The notes under the pieces were generated by a model. That model was given only the letters and a program-made list of their open reading frames with translations, did no database searches and was not told the DNA's origin. Of a stretch of DNA of 64,000 bases, positions 1 to 9,148 are shown piece after piece (the stretch's first letter is position 1; the number at the start of each line of letters is the position of its first letter). The translations under genes and the position numbers were made by a program. Source of the DNA: Alphaproteobacteria bacterium (GTDB lineage Bacteria; Pseudomonadota; Alphaproteobacteria; Rickettsiales; JADKJE01). The stretch covers positions 186,001-250,000 of the forward strand of contig JADKJE010000001.1 of assembly GCA_016722515.1 (NCBI GenBank), in the 5' to 3' direction.

Positions 1-1313
1 GTTAGGCGTGGCTTGGTTCCGCCAAACAAGGTCCCAGCAACCGACAACATCTGTTTTTCAGTTTGCAGGGTAATGCGGATCAGGGTTTTATAATCCTGCT
101 GGCGGTCATTCAGGGTTTCAGACACCGACATGTTCCGTTCTTTAGCGACAATAGGTGCATTAATCATATTGACCGACTCTACTAATGGCGACAAAACACC
201 TTTAAGAATCGTTGCCGTAATTGGCTTAATATTCAGTTTGCTAACAGAACCTTCATACTCAATCTTGATTAATTTTATCGCACTGCTTGCCAATTGCCCA
301 GCCAGTGTTCCCAGATAATCACCCAATTGCAGATAGGGCCCAAGCTTCGCTGCATCTTCAGCTGAAACAGACGGAACATTCACAGCATTCACAACTGAAC
401 CTTCTGTTAAATAAGCAGCCATTTGCTCAGCAACCTGGATAGCTACATTTTCCTGTGCCTCAGAGGTAGAAGCACCAAGATGCGGCGTACAAATAACATT
501 TTCTAAACCAAATAAAGGATTTGCCTTCGCTGGCTCTTCTGCAAACACATCCAGTGCGGCCCCAGCAACATGACCAGAAACAAGGGCATCATGCAATGCC
601 TGCTCATCAATCAAACCACCTCGAGCACAGTTAATAATTCTTACACCCTTTTTGGTTTTAGCCATATTTTCACGACTTAAAATATTACGTGTTCCTTCCG
701 TTAAAGGCGTATGTAGTGAGATGAAATCTGCTTTTTTGAGAAGATCTTCTAATTCCACTTTTGTCACATTCAAATCAACGGCCTTTTCATTCGTTAGGAA
801 TGGATCATACACCATGACTTTCATTTTCAAGCCCTGAGCACGGTTGGCAACGATTGAACCAATATTACCACAACCAATCAATCCTAAAGTTTTACCGGTA
901 ATTTCAACACCCATGAATTTAGATTTTTCCCATTTTCCTGCATGGGTTGAAGCATTCGCTTCAGGAATCTGGCGAGCCAGTGACATCATTAATGAAATTG
1001 CATGCTCTGCAGTAGTCACTGAATTTCCAAAAGGAGTGTTCATCACCACGATGCCTTTCGCCGTTGCTGCCGCAACATCAACATTGTCAATACCGATACC
1101 GGCACGACCGATGACTTTCAAATTTTTAGCCGCTTCGATGATTTCTTTGGTAGCTTTGGTTGAAGAACGCACTGCCAACCCATCATACTCGCCAATACAG
1201 GCTTTAAGTTCATCAGGGGTTAAATTGGTTTTTACATCGACCTCAACGCCCTTTTGCTTAAACATGTCCACCGCTTGTGGGCTCATTTTATCGGAAATCA
1301 ATACCTTTGGCAT
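1..1313 (-). CDS. serA: D-3-phosphoglycerate dehydrogenase, 3' end beyond window
   Basis: Oxidises 3-phosphoglycerate to 3-phosphohydroxypyruvate with NAD, the first step of serine synthesis. About 437 codons are visible; the gene runs off the left edge, so the C-terminal ACT regulatory domain is not seen. The N-terminus reads MPKVLISDKMSP. A Rossmann GCGNIG motif lies near residue 147, and the catalytic Arg (NCARGG, about 230), the Glu of FAEEP and the His of TPHLGAS (about 277) are all present. After the catalytic core comes the intervening domain of the long (about 525 residue) type. It lies 71 bp downstream of serC on the same strand, so the two are probably one serine operon. The ATG at 1313 is preceded by AAGGAGT, a good ribosome site. 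The identification is secure; only the 3' part is missing. Confidence 0.97.
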   Translation of the reverse strand, partial: MPKVLISDKMSPQAVDMFKQKGVEVDVKTNLTPDELKACIGEYDGLAVRSSTKATKEIIEAAKNLKVIGRAGIGIDNVDVAAATAKGIVVMNTPFGNSVTTAEHAISLMMSLARQIPEANASTHAGKWEKSKFMGVEITGKTLGLIGCGNIGSIVANRAQGLKMKVMVYDPFLTNEKAVDLNVTKVELEDLLKKADFISLHTPLTEGTRNILSRENMAKTKKGVRIINCARGGLIDEQALHDALVSGHVAGAALDVFAEEPAKANPLFGLENVICTPHLGASTSEAQENVAIQVAEQMAAYLTEGSVVNAVNVPSVSAEDAAKLGPYLQLGDYLGTLAGQLASSAIKLIKIEYEGSVSKLNIKPITATILKGVLSPLVESVNMINAPIVAKERNMSVSETLNDRQQDYKTLIRITLQTEKQMLSVAGTLFGGTKPRL

Positions 1314-1384
1314 GAATAACTCCTTGAATTTTAATATGTTAGAACAAATACCTAAATACTTACTTTGCTTATTTAACTTTATGT

Positions 1385-2557
1385 TTACGCGGCATTAGCC
1401 AGTTTTTTCTGCTCAATCTGACGATATGCCCATTCTACCCATGGCAATAAGGCTTCAACATCTGAAGTCTCAACCGTAGCACCAGCCCAGATACGCAATC
1501 CAGCAGGAGCATCACGGTAAGCTCCAATATCAAATGCAACCGACTCCTTTTCCAACATAGATACCAATTCTTTAGCCAGCGCTTGCTGCTCTTCCTCAGC
1601 TAGTTGCTGATACCAGGGAGCAACTATTTTCAAGCAGACTGATGTATTGGAAATGGTTGCAGGATCTTCAGCCAAGAAATCGACCCAATCATGCTGAGCA
1701 ACCCATTGTTTAATCGCATTCAAGTTATTACCCGAGCGTTTAATCAGGGCCTGAACACCACCGAGCGATTCTGTCCAGTTTAATGCATCAAGAATATCTT
1801 CTACACACATCATAGACGGAGTATTGATAGTCTCACCTTTAAATATTCCCTCGATCAGCTTACCACCTTTTGCCATCGTAAATACTTTAGGCATAGGCCA
1901 GCTAGGCGTATGGGTAATCAAGCGCTCTACAGCACGTGGTGATAAAATAATCATGCCATGCGCCCCCTCACCGCCTAATACTTTTTGCCAAGAATAGGTC
2001 ACGACATCAAGCTTATCCCACGGCAATTCCATCGCAAACACAGCTGATGTTGCATCGCAGATCGTCAAGCCTTTACGATCCGCTTTAAGCCAATCACTGT
2101 TTGGAACTTTAACGCCAGAGGTCGTACCGTTCCAGGTAAAGACCACATCTCGGTCACAATCAACCTGAGATAAGTCTGGCAATTTTCCATATGGCGCTTT
2201 AAATGAACGCACATCCTGAATTTTCAATTGTTTGACCACATCGGTTAACCATCCCTCGCCAAAGCTTTCCCAGGATAAAACATCAACACCGCGTGGACCA
2301 AGCAACGACCACAACGCCATTTCAACAGCTCCAGTATCAGATCCCGGAACAATCCCAACACGATAATCCGAAGGAATGCCGAGAATTTTGGCGCTTCGAT
2401 CAATGACTTCCTGCAATTTATTTTTACCAATCTTCGCGCGGTGCGACCGACCGAAAGCCCCTTGCTTAAGTACATCAACATTCCACCCTGGGCGTTTAGC
2501 GCACGGGCCGGAGGAAAAACAAGCATTATCGGGTTTTTTAGTGGGTTTATCAACCAT
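1385..2557 (-). CDS. serC: Phosphoserine aminotransferase (alphaproteobacterial long form)
   Basis: PLP enzyme that transaminates 3-phosphohydroxypyruvate with glutamate to give phosphoserine, the second step of serine synthesis. The protein has 390 residues, longer than the roughly 360-residue E. coli SerC and typical of the alphaproteobacterial branch. The N-terminal CFSSGPCAKRPGW is characteristic of that branch. The PLP lysine is in SWQKVLGGEGAHG (about residue 195), preceded by the aspartate of ICDATSAVF. It is the first gene of a minus-strand pair with serA. The 206 bp upstream separate it from the UmuD-like gene and hold no convincing ORF. I see no frameshift or missing residue. Confidence 0.96.
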   Translation of the reverse strand: MVDKPTKKPDNACFSSGPCAKRPGWNVDVLKQGAFGRSHRAKIGKNKLQEVIDRSAKILGIPSDYRVGIVPGSDTGAVEMALWSLLGPRGVDVLSWESFGEGWLTDVVKQLKIQDVRSFKAPYGKLPDLSQVDCDRDVVFTWNGTTSGVKVPNSDWLKADRKGLTICDATSAVFAMELPWDKLDVVTYSWQKVLGGEGAHGMIILSPRAVERLITHTPSWPMPKVFTMAKGGKLIEGIFKGETINTPSMMCVEDILDALNWTESLGGVQALIKRSGNNLNAIKQWVAQHDWVDFLAEDPATISNTSVCLKIVAPWYQQLAEEEQQALAKELVSMLEKESVAFDIGAYRDAPAGLRIWAGATVETSDVEALLPWVEWAYRQIEQKKLANAA

Positions 2558-2763
2558 GGGTTTAGACCTTTTTCATCATGTATAAAAATGGATTAGACCA
2601 GAAAATGTAGGACGTTTTGAGCAAAAAAGCAAGGTCAATTTACCCATTAATAACTGGAATACCTATCCCTAAAGAAGTAATTAACCTAAAAAGAGCAGTT
2701 AGAACGTAGTGAGAAAGTCAGAAGTGCTGAATAGAGGCTATTTTTACCGCTTTTTAGGTTTAA

Positions 2764-3279
2764 CTAAACAGCATGAATGACATTCGTCACGACACCCCAA
2801 ATATGCAGCTCGCTTTCAGCCGTAATAACGATGGGTACAAAATCTGAATTTTCGGCCATAAGCTTTATAACACCATTTTTTTGATAAAGCCGTTTAACCG
2901 TTAGTTCATTATTCACAACGGCAATCACAATTTTTCCATGAACGGCCTTGATGCTACGATCGACGATCAATAAATCATTAGGAAAAATACCTGCATCCCG
3001 CATCGATTCACCACTTACCTTAAGGAAAAAAGTCGCTGAGGGTTCCTTAATCAAAAGCTCATTGAGGTCAAGCCTTGCTTCTATATGATCCTCTGCTGGG
3101 CTTGGGAAACCTGCCTGTACCCGACAACTAAACAACGGCATTTTATAGCCTCTATGGTTCACGTAGGATTTTACATCCTGAATTAAACTTTGAGGAATAC
3201 GCATCGGCACCGTTGCTTCTTGAAAAACGCCCGTTCCCTTAGGTCTGCCGGCCCCTTGTCTTTTACCACCTCTTGTCAT
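2764..3279 (-). CDS. UmuD/LexA-like S24 autoprotease, orphan
   Basis: A 171-residue protein of the S24 (LexA/UmuD) peptidase family. The N-terminus GGKRQGAGRPKGTG is a basic segment common in UmuD-like proteins. An AG cleavage-type site is followed by FPSPAEDH, as in E. coli UmuD (CGFPSPAADY). The catalytic serine is in SGESMRDAG (about residue 94) and the catalytic lysine in LTVKRLY (about 130). UmuD forms the accessory subunit of DNA polymerase V together with UmuC, and is normally the first gene of umuDC. Here the next gene downstream on the strand is serC and no umuC is present, so it may serve an unlinked umuC or act as a repressor-like autoprotease. It is divergent from ntrY, with a 164-bp gap. 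I could not identify an SOS box with confidence. Confidence 0.88.
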   Translation of the reverse strand: MTRGGKRQGAGRPKGTGVFQEATVPMRIPQSLIQDVKSYVNHRGYKMPLFSCRVQAGFPSPAEDHIEARLDLNELLIKEPSATFFLKVSGESMRDAGIFPNDLLIVDRSIKAVHGKIVIAVVNNELTVKRLYQKNGVIKLMAENSDFVPIVITAESELHIWGVVTNVIHAV

Positions 3280-3443
3280 ATATATTTCCTAAAATGACCT
3301 GTTTAATCGATCCTTTGATTATCGTACACATATCATACCTTGTCAAGACGCCTTCAAAACCAACATCATAGCAGGACCGATCTCGACTTTTAGCCTAAAC
3401 GATAGTATGATGCCGACCTCACTTTAATTAGGTTAAAGAACCC

Positions 3444-5600
3444 GTGCGTCGATTTCCTCTGTTTCACTATTTCCCCCTTGGCCTTTCCGCGCTTGCCACT
3501 TTTTTTTCCCTGGCAACCTATTTGGCTATCACCCATGAGAAAAAACTGTTAAACGGCAACCATAGCGAAATTATCGCATTGCTGCTGATTGATTTAATCC
3601 TCCTTTTGAGCCTGACGATCATCATCACGCGCAGAGTTCTTAAATTTATGGCAGACCGAAAACGCTCATTGGGCGAGGCCCAATTACAAACGCGCGTTGT
3701 CTTGATGTTTTGCCTTGTCTCGGCTATCCCTACCGTTATCGTTGCTGTTTTCTCTGTGCTATTCTTCAAATTTGGTATCGAATCGTGGTTTAACGAACGC
3801 GTCAATACAGCCTTGCAGCAATCGGTTGCAGTCGCCGAAGCCTATCTTCAGGAACACAAACAAATGATTCGTGGCGATATCATCGCCACATCCTACGACC
3901 TGAATCGCCAAGCTTATTATATCCGCGATAATCAACAAGCGATAGAACAGTTTATATCCATTCAAGCAAAGGTCCGAAAGCTCCAGGAAGTAGTGGTTTT
4001 TCGTGGAAATTCTGAACATACCATCATTGCCCGTTCTAAGTTCAGTATGTTGCTGAACCACGAATTAGAAGATATCACCGATGACATGATCCAAAAAGTA
4101 AACCAGGGCGAAATTGTCATGCTTCCCAATGAAGATGACCGCGTACTTGCTTTAATGAAATTAGATAATTACTTTAACACGTATCTGTTGGTAGGACGGT
4201 ACGTCGACAGCAAAATTACCGGCTATATCGAAGATACTCAGGGGGCTTATCAGGAATACAAGCATCTAAAAACGGGTATTTTGGATTTACAAATTCGCTT
4301 TATGTTCGTGTTTGTGGTGGTTGCTCTCTTATTATTACTGACTGCTATCTGGCTAGGTGCCGCATTTGCTAGTTACCTTATACGCCCTATCTCACGACTG
4401 GCTGCCATTACAGAGCGTGTCAAAGACGGCGATTTATCGGTTAGGATTGCTGATACCAAAAAGACCGATGAAATTGCCATGTTAGGCAGAGCCTTTAACC
4501 GTATGACTGAACAGCTTGAATCTCAACGAAAAAGGCTAATCGAAACCAACCAAGAGCTTGATTTTAAGAGGCGTTTTAATGAAACCGTCCTACTGGGCGT
4601 TTCTGCAGGGGTCATCTCCTTGGATTCCACAAAATTAGTGACATTAGCCAACCGGTCAGCCTTGCAACTGTTAAATAGGGATATGGCAAGTATGCTGCAA
4701 AAACCGTTTGACCAGATTCTGCCTGAATTTTATGAACTCCTCGACGAAGCCGAAAATGATCCTGACCATACCGTTAGCTCACAAATCAGCCTGCAGCGAA
4801 ATGGCCGTAAAATGACCTTGATGGTACGCGTAACCACCGAAATGTTTTCCGGTGGTATTGAAGGTTATGTCATCACATTCGATGATATTACCGAATTGGT
4901 GAGTGCACAACGTAGCGCAGCGTGGGCTGATGTCGCACAAAGGATTGCACACGAAATTAAAAACCCACTGACCCCTATCCAATTAGCCGCAGAACGATTA
5001 AAACGTAAATATTCAGCTGAAGTTTCTGATAAAGAAATGTTTGAACGCTACACGGAAACCATCACTCGCCACGTCCATGATATTGGTTCTATGGTGGAAG
5101 AATTTGTTAACTTTGCACGTATGCGTCCTGTGGTTCTTTTGCCTCTTAATGTTCAAACGGTTTTAAAATCAATTGCATTTTCACAAGAATGTGCTCATCC
5201 TTCTATAGAATATCATCTGGATTTTCCGGACTCCCCATCGCTTATCATGGGCGATGAGTCTCAAATGTCTCAGGTATTCACCAATATTTTATTAAATGCA
5301 GCAGAATCGATTCAGGCTAAAATTCAAAAGGGAGCCTTGCAACCTGATAAGGGAAAATTAAGGATTAGCGTTGAACATCAAGATGGTGCATGTACCATTA
5401 CATGTACCGACAATGGGCTTGGTTTTCCTGTGGATCTACTCGACCGGATTACCGAACCCTACGTAACAACCAGAGCTAAAGGTACTGGACTCGGTCTGGC
5501 TATCGTTAAAAAAATTGTAGACGACCATAACGGGCGATTAGTTCTTGCAAACAACTCCGAGGGAGCGTATGTAAAAATATCGCTTCCGCTTAACCACTAA
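3444..5600 (+). CDS. ntrY: Nitrogen-regulation sensor histidine kinase NtrY
   Basis: Membrane sensor kinase that phosphorylates NtrX; in alphaproteobacteria the pair is tied to nitrogen and redox/respiratory control. There are 718 residues. Three transmembrane segments lie within the first 110 residues, followed by an extracytoplasmic stretch to about 285 and a fourth transmembrane segment (287-310). A HAMP domain (LIRPISRLAAITERV) and a PAS region (about 375-480) follow. The HisKA phospho-acceptor is His503 in IAHEIKNPLTPIQLAAERL. The HATPase domain has N box NILLNAAESI and G boxes DNGLGF and GTGLGLAIV. The start is GTG at 3444. ntrX begins 18 bp after the stop, so they are co-transcribed. 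The length is typical of NtrY. Confidence 0.95.
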   Translation: MRRFPLFHYFPLGLSALATFFSLATYLAITHEKKLLNGNHSEIIALLLIDLILLLSLTIIITRRVLKFMADRKRSLGEAQLQTRVVLMFCLVSAIPTVIVAVFSVLFFKFGIESWFNERVNTALQQSVAVAEAYLQEHKQMIRGDIIATSYDLNRQAYYIRDNQQAIEQFISIQAKVRKLQEVVVFRGNSEHTIIARSKFSMLLNHELEDITDDMIQKVNQGEIVMLPNEDDRVLALMKLDNYFNTYLLVGRYVDSKITGYIEDTQGAYQEYKHLKTGILDLQIRFMFVFVVVALLLLLTAIWLGAAFASYLIRPISRLAAITERVKDGDLSVRIADTKKTDEIAMLGRAFNRMTEQLESQRKRLIETNQELDFKRRFNETVLLGVSAGVISLDSTKLVTLANRSALQLLNRDMASMLQKPFDQILPEFYELLDEAENDPDHTVSSQISLQRNGRKMTLMVRVTTEMFSGGIEGYVITFDDITELVSAQRSAAWADVAQRIAHEIKNPLTPIQLAAERLKRKYSAEVSDKEMFERYTETITRHVHDIGSMVEEFVNFARMRPVVLLPLNVQTVLKSIAFSQECAHPSIEYHLDFPDSPSLIMGDESQMSQVFTNILLNAAESIQAKIQKGALQPDKGKLRISVEHQDGACTITCTDNGLGFPVDLLDRITEPYVTTRAKGTGLGLAIVKKIVDDHNGRLVLANNSEGAYVKISLPLNH

Positions 5601-5618
5601 AAGGGCTATAACGTAGCT

Positions 5619-7004
5619 ATGTACGAGATACTCATAGTTGATGATGAAAAAGATATTTGCAATTTGACAAGTGATATTTTGTCAGATGCCGGGTACCGCA
5701 CCCGTACCGCGACCAATAGCGATACTGCGCTTGCTGCTGTGGACGAACGTGTTCCGGCCGCCATATTGCTAGATATCTGGTTACAAGGAAGCGAGCTTGA
5801 CGGCTTAGGCGTACTTGAACTTATCCTACGTAAGTACAATGATATTCCCATTATCGTTATGAGTGGCCACGGTAATATTGAAACCGCTGTTTCTGCGCTT
5901 AAACTTGGAGCGTATGATTACCTGGAAAAGCCATTTAAAGAAGATAAACTTTTATGGTCTTTAAAAAATGCTATCGATAAATCTAAATTAAAACGCGAAA
6001 ACGCAGAACTAAAATTTCGCAGTTCTTTTGAAGATGTATTGATTGGAGAGTCATCCGTTATTTTGCGGCTTCGCAGCCTGATCCAAAGGGTAGCCCCGAC
6101 CAAAAGCCGTGTTCTGATTACAGGACCTGCCGGTTGTGGTAAAGAAGTGGTTGCCCGCATGATCCATGCAAAATCTATCCGGGCAAACAGTCCTTTTATT
6201 ACTGTTAATGCAGCAAGTATCTCATCAGAGAATTTTGAAGAAGAGCTTTTTGGAACGGAAGAATCGGGACATTTTGGCAATCCACGAAAAGTCGGACTGG
6301 TAGAAAAGGCACATGGTGGCACTCTTTATTTAGACGAAATAGCCGATCTATCACTGGCCACACAAGGAAAAATTCTTCGCATCCTGCAGGAGCAAACATT
6401 TAACCGTATCGGTAGCGGACGTTCTGTTGAAGTTGATGTCCGTATTATTTCTGCATCCAGTGAAAATCTCCTTGCCGCCATACAGGATGGACGATTGCGC
6501 GAAGACCTGTACTACCGGCTGAATGTCGTACCAATCCAGGTTCCTTCCCTTACAGAACGCCGAGATGATATTCCCGTTTTATGTGAGTATTTCCTTAAAC
6601 GCGCATCCCAAACCACCGGTTTGCCTGAAAGAGATGTATCGATGGATGCCCTGGTGGCCATGCAAACCTATGACTGGCCAGGGAATGTACGTCAATTACG
6701 CAATGTCATTGAGTGGCTGCTTATTATGTCTCCAGAAAATGCCGCCGAAAAAATTACCTCACACATGCTACCTCCTGAAATACTTGGTAATCGTAGTAGC
6801 GCCGGTCAATTCCTTGCTGAAGATATTCTCTGCCGCCCATTACGTGATGCACGCGAAGTTTTTGAACGCGAGTATATCACCGCACAATTAAAACGTTTCA
6901 AGGGAAATGTGTCCCGCACAGCCACATTCATCGGCATGGAACGCTCTGCACTTCATCGCAAATTACGACTGCTTGACTTAGTGCAGGAAGAATTGGAAGC
7001 TTAG
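5619..7004 (+). CDS. ntrX: Response regulator NtrX (AAA+ and Fis-type HTH)
   Basis: Partner regulator of NtrY, 461 residues. The receiver domain has DDEKD at the N-terminus, the phospho-acceptor Asp52 in LLDIWL and the conserved Lys in YLEKPF. The AAA+ domain follows, with Walker A GPAGCGKE (169-176) and Walker B GGTLYLDEI. A C-terminal Fis-type helix-turn-helix (NVSRTATFIGMERSALHRKLR) binds DNA. The sigma54-contacting GAFTGA loop of NtrC proteins is absent: the corresponding stretch reads GTEESGHFGN. This is usual for NtrX, so direct sigma54 activation should not be assumed. Cotranscribed with ntrY. A 7-bp inverted repeat (7086-7092 with 7105-7111) lies 80 bp downstream and may help end the transcript, although no T run follows. 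Confidence 0.95.
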   Translation: MYEILIVDDEKDICNLTSDILSDAGYRTRTATNSDTALAAVDERVPAAILLDIWLQGSELDGLGVLELILRKYNDIPIIVMSGHGNIETAVSALKLGAYDYLEKPFKEDKLLWSLKNAIDKSKLKRENAELKFRSSFEDVLIGESSVILRLRSLIQRVAPTKSRVLITGPAGCGKEVVARMIHAKSIRANSPFITVNAASISSENFEEELFGTEESGHFGNPRKVGLVEKAHGGTLYLDEIADLSLATQGKILRILQEQTFNRIGSGRSVEVDVRIISASSENLLAAIQDGRLREDLYYRLNVVPIQVPSLTERRDDIPVLCEYFLKRASQTTGLPERDVSMDALVAMQTYDWPGNVRQLRNVIEWLLIMSPENAAEKITSHMLPPEILGNRSSAGQFLAEDILCRPLRDAREVFEREYITAQLKRFKGNVSRTATFIGMERSALHRKLRLLDLVQEELEA

Positions 7005-7222
7005 CCCCCTCTGCCAACGCACGAGTGTCCAATAAACATTCTATGGATCGATAACAATTATTGCGCGCCACGACAACATTTCATCCTCCTCGCCTCTTTT
7101 GGGACGAGGAGAATGGCCTTTGTGGGAAATGAGTACATTTGTTATCAAGCTATTTTTATGTCTCACTTTATTGTTTACGTTAACCGCATCACACCTATAA
7201 TCGGTGTGCGAGGCGAAAAAGC

Positions 7223-8131
7223 CTACAACCCAAATTGCGCCCGTGCAATACGCTCTTCCGCCGAGGTAAGCAACGTGCCCACCAATGCTTCCTCTTTTCC
7301 TGCTCCCAGAAACTTAGACAGTATCCCTTTTGATTTGGTGACTTGTTTAAAGACAATATCCTTACCATAACGTTCGCGCAGAACCGTATGGTAATCTCCA
7401 ATAGAATCAACCAAGCCTAAGCCAATGGCTCTGCCTGCAGTCCAGAATAATCCAGAAAATAATGTATCCTTATCTTCTTCTTTTATTTTCCCCTGCCGAC
7501 GTTCACAGACCATGGATTTAAAGGAATCATGCATATCTCCTGATAATTCCATAATTGATGTGATATCATCTTCCCTGACTTCTTGAAAGGGATCAAGAAT
7601 CGATTTGCGTTTTCCCTGAGTATAAACTCGCCTTTCAATACCCCATTTTTTAATAAAATCCTGAAATCCAAACCCAGCATAAATAACACCAATACTTCCC
7701 ACTATTGAGGTATCGAGCGCAATAATTTCATCGCCAGCGCAGGCAAGCCAATATCCACCTGAAGCTGCCACATCTTCAACAAAGGCAATAACTGGAACTT
7801 CTTTTTCACTGGATAATTGTCGTATGCGTCTGAATATAAGTTCAGATTGCACAGGGGAACCACCCGGTGAATTAATAATGAGCGCAACCGCCTTAAGATT
7901 CTTTAACTTAAATATTTTGTTCAAGTTCACATTCAGTCCTTCCAAAGAGAGCGGCTGACGACCAAACCCCGAACCTGATGGCGCACTGATAATGCCACTT
8001 AAACGTATAAGACCAACCACTGGCTTTGGCTTAAACCATTTCCTACAAAGCCGAATGGGATAACAGCTTCTAACGGTTTTTTCTATCTTATTCTCCGTGC
8101 TTTCATCGGATAAACGTGTATGGGTATTCAT
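7223..8131 (-). CDS. sppA: S49 family signal-peptide-peptidase-like serine protease
   Basis: Short-form SppA-like peptidase (302 residues) of the ClpP/crotonase fold; such enzymes degrade cleaved signal peptides or membrane-associated peptides. Recognisable blocks are VGLIRLSGII, INSPGGSP, the nucleophile serine in VAASGGYWLACAG (about residue 135) and the general-base lysine region GKRKSILDPF. The C-terminal SGLFWTAGRAIGLGLVDSIG is typical of the family. I chose the ATG at 8131 rather than an upstream ATG at 8197, because AAGGAGT lies 9 nt before 8131 and nothing comparable precedes 8197. No clear transmembrane segment remains with this start, so membrane attachment is uncertain. It is convergent with ntrX. 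A small CACACC/GGTGTG inverted repeat lies just past the stop (7190-7208). Confidence 0.9.
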   Translation of the reverse strand: MNTHTRLSDESTENKIEKTVRSCYPIRLCRKWFKPKPVVGLIRLSGIISAPSGSGFGRQPLSLEGLNVNLNKIFKLKNLKAVALIINSPGGSPVQSELIFRRIRQLSSEKEVPVIAFVEDVAASGGYWLACAGDEIIALDTSIVGSIGVIYAGFGFQDFIKKWGIERRVYTQGKRKSILDPFQEVREDDITSIMELSGDMHDSFKSMVCERRQGKIKEEDKDTLFSGLFWTAGRAIGLGLVDSIGDYHTVLRERYGKDIVFKQVTKSKGILSKFLGAGKEEALVGTLLTSAEERIARAQFGL

Positions 8132-8382
8132 AACCACAAAACTCCTTAAATGAACTAAAACTGCGCTGAATATAACGCATATTATTCCAACATACAAGTC
8201 ACTGCTGCAATTTGTTATCTATAGATATTTTTAATATTACCAATTAAATTTTTTATCAATATTATTGATATTACCAACAATAACATATAATTTCATAACA
8301 AATTTTATTACAATTTTTTTTACTGTGTAAATAAGACACACATCGCAGACAATTAGCACAATTGTTAATCTCCATCACATAA

Positions 8383-8742
8383 ATGCTTGAAGATTTCGTA
8401 AAATATTGCATGCTGGACCATATGAAAAACACAAAAAAGCGCTCTAAAATCCCTACGTCTTATGACAACACCATTGATATCCTTATTGGTAATCGCATCC
8501 TCGTGCGCCGCCTTAAGCTCAAATTATCACGCCAGCAAATCTGCAAATCATTACAGATAACCCCACAGCAACTTCGTAAATACGAACATGGAATGAACCG
8601 CATCTCAGCCAGCACATTATTCCAAATTTCGTTCTTGTTAAAAGTCCCTATTCATTTTTTCTTTGACTTTAACGTGGCGTATGTAAAAATGGAAATCTCT
8701 CCATGCAAAAAACTTAACAAAACCCTCAAGTTGGAGTCTTAA
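8383..8742 (+). CDS. Xre-family helix-turn-helix regulator
   Basis: A 119-residue protein with a Cro/cI-type helix-turn-helix. The segment IGNRILVRRLKLKLSRQQICKSL followed by LRKYEHGMNRISASTLFQIS and VPIHFFFDF matches the small regulators common in alphaproteobacteria (SQE.LG..VQKYE.G..RI..S.L). The target is unknown. Three in-frame ATGs are possible (8383, 8410, 8422) and none has a clear ribosome site, so the start is uncertain. Its stop is 4 bp before the exbD-like gene, so the two are probably one operon. The 185 bp upstream are very AT-rich and probably contain the promoter. Confidence 0.82.
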   Translation: MLEDFVKYCMLDHMKNTKKRSKIPTSYDNTIDILIGNRILVRRLKLKLSRQQICKSLQITPQQLRKYEHGMNRISASTLFQISFLLKVPIHFFFDFNVAYVKMEISPCKKLNKTLKLES

Positions 8743-8746
8743 CCTG

Positions 8747-9148
8747 ATGTTTGCCAAATCCGCTCCAAGAGATACCTTCCTTATCCTGACCTCTATGGTC
8801 GATATTGTGTTTCTTCTGCTTATTTTCTTTATGGTGACCTGTACCTTTTATGTAGCCAATTCAATTGATATGAATGTATCGGTCGTTAATGAAGCCAAAA
8901 TCAATGTCGATCATATGCCCATTGTTTTAACAGCCAAACCCAATCAAATGGTCCTTTGGCATGAAACACTTTTTCCACTTGATAAATTAAGCACATCATT
9001 AGCGTATGCCCTTAAAACGGATCCAAAGGCCCCCATCCTTATTAAGCCAGGAGACCAATCTACCGTGCAAGATTTGGTAGTACTTCTTGATATCGTTAAT
9101 AAATCGGGTGGAAAAAGCGTTTCCCTGGTCGATGACGATTCGATTTAG
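8747..9148 (+). CDS. ExbD/TolR-family inner-membrane protein, orphan
   Basis: A 133-residue ExbD/TolR-type protein: short cytoplasmic N-terminus, one transmembrane helix with the functional aspartate in SMVDIVFLLLIFFMV (Asp19), then a periplasmic domain ending in a typical VVLLDIVNKSGGKSVSLV block. ExbD/TolR work with a five-fold ExbB/TolQ partner to harness the proton gradient for outer-membrane tasks. No exbB/tolQ or tonB/tolA lies nearby, so the partner must be elsewhere. It is tightly linked to an HTH gene 4 bp upstream, which is unusual. The 3' end overlaps the nagZ 3' end by 4 bp, tail to tail. Confidence 0.86.
   Translation: MFAKSAPRDTFLILTSMVDIVFLLLIFFMVTCTFYVANSIDMNVSVVNEAKINVDHMPIVLTAKPNQMVLWHETLFPLDKLSTSLAYALKTDPKAPILIKPGDQSTVQDLVVLLDIVNKSGGKSVSLVDDDSI

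Noticed and set aside
844..1398. 184-codon plus-strand frame opposite serA and the serC 3' end
   Set aside because: It is the antisense shadow of serA, which is clearly coding on the minus strand; the translation resembles no protein family.
3280..3443. SOS box upstream of the UmuD-like gene
   Set aside because: No CTGT-N8-ACAG or GTTC-N7-GTTC type site; a weak GTA...TAC symmetry is not enough.
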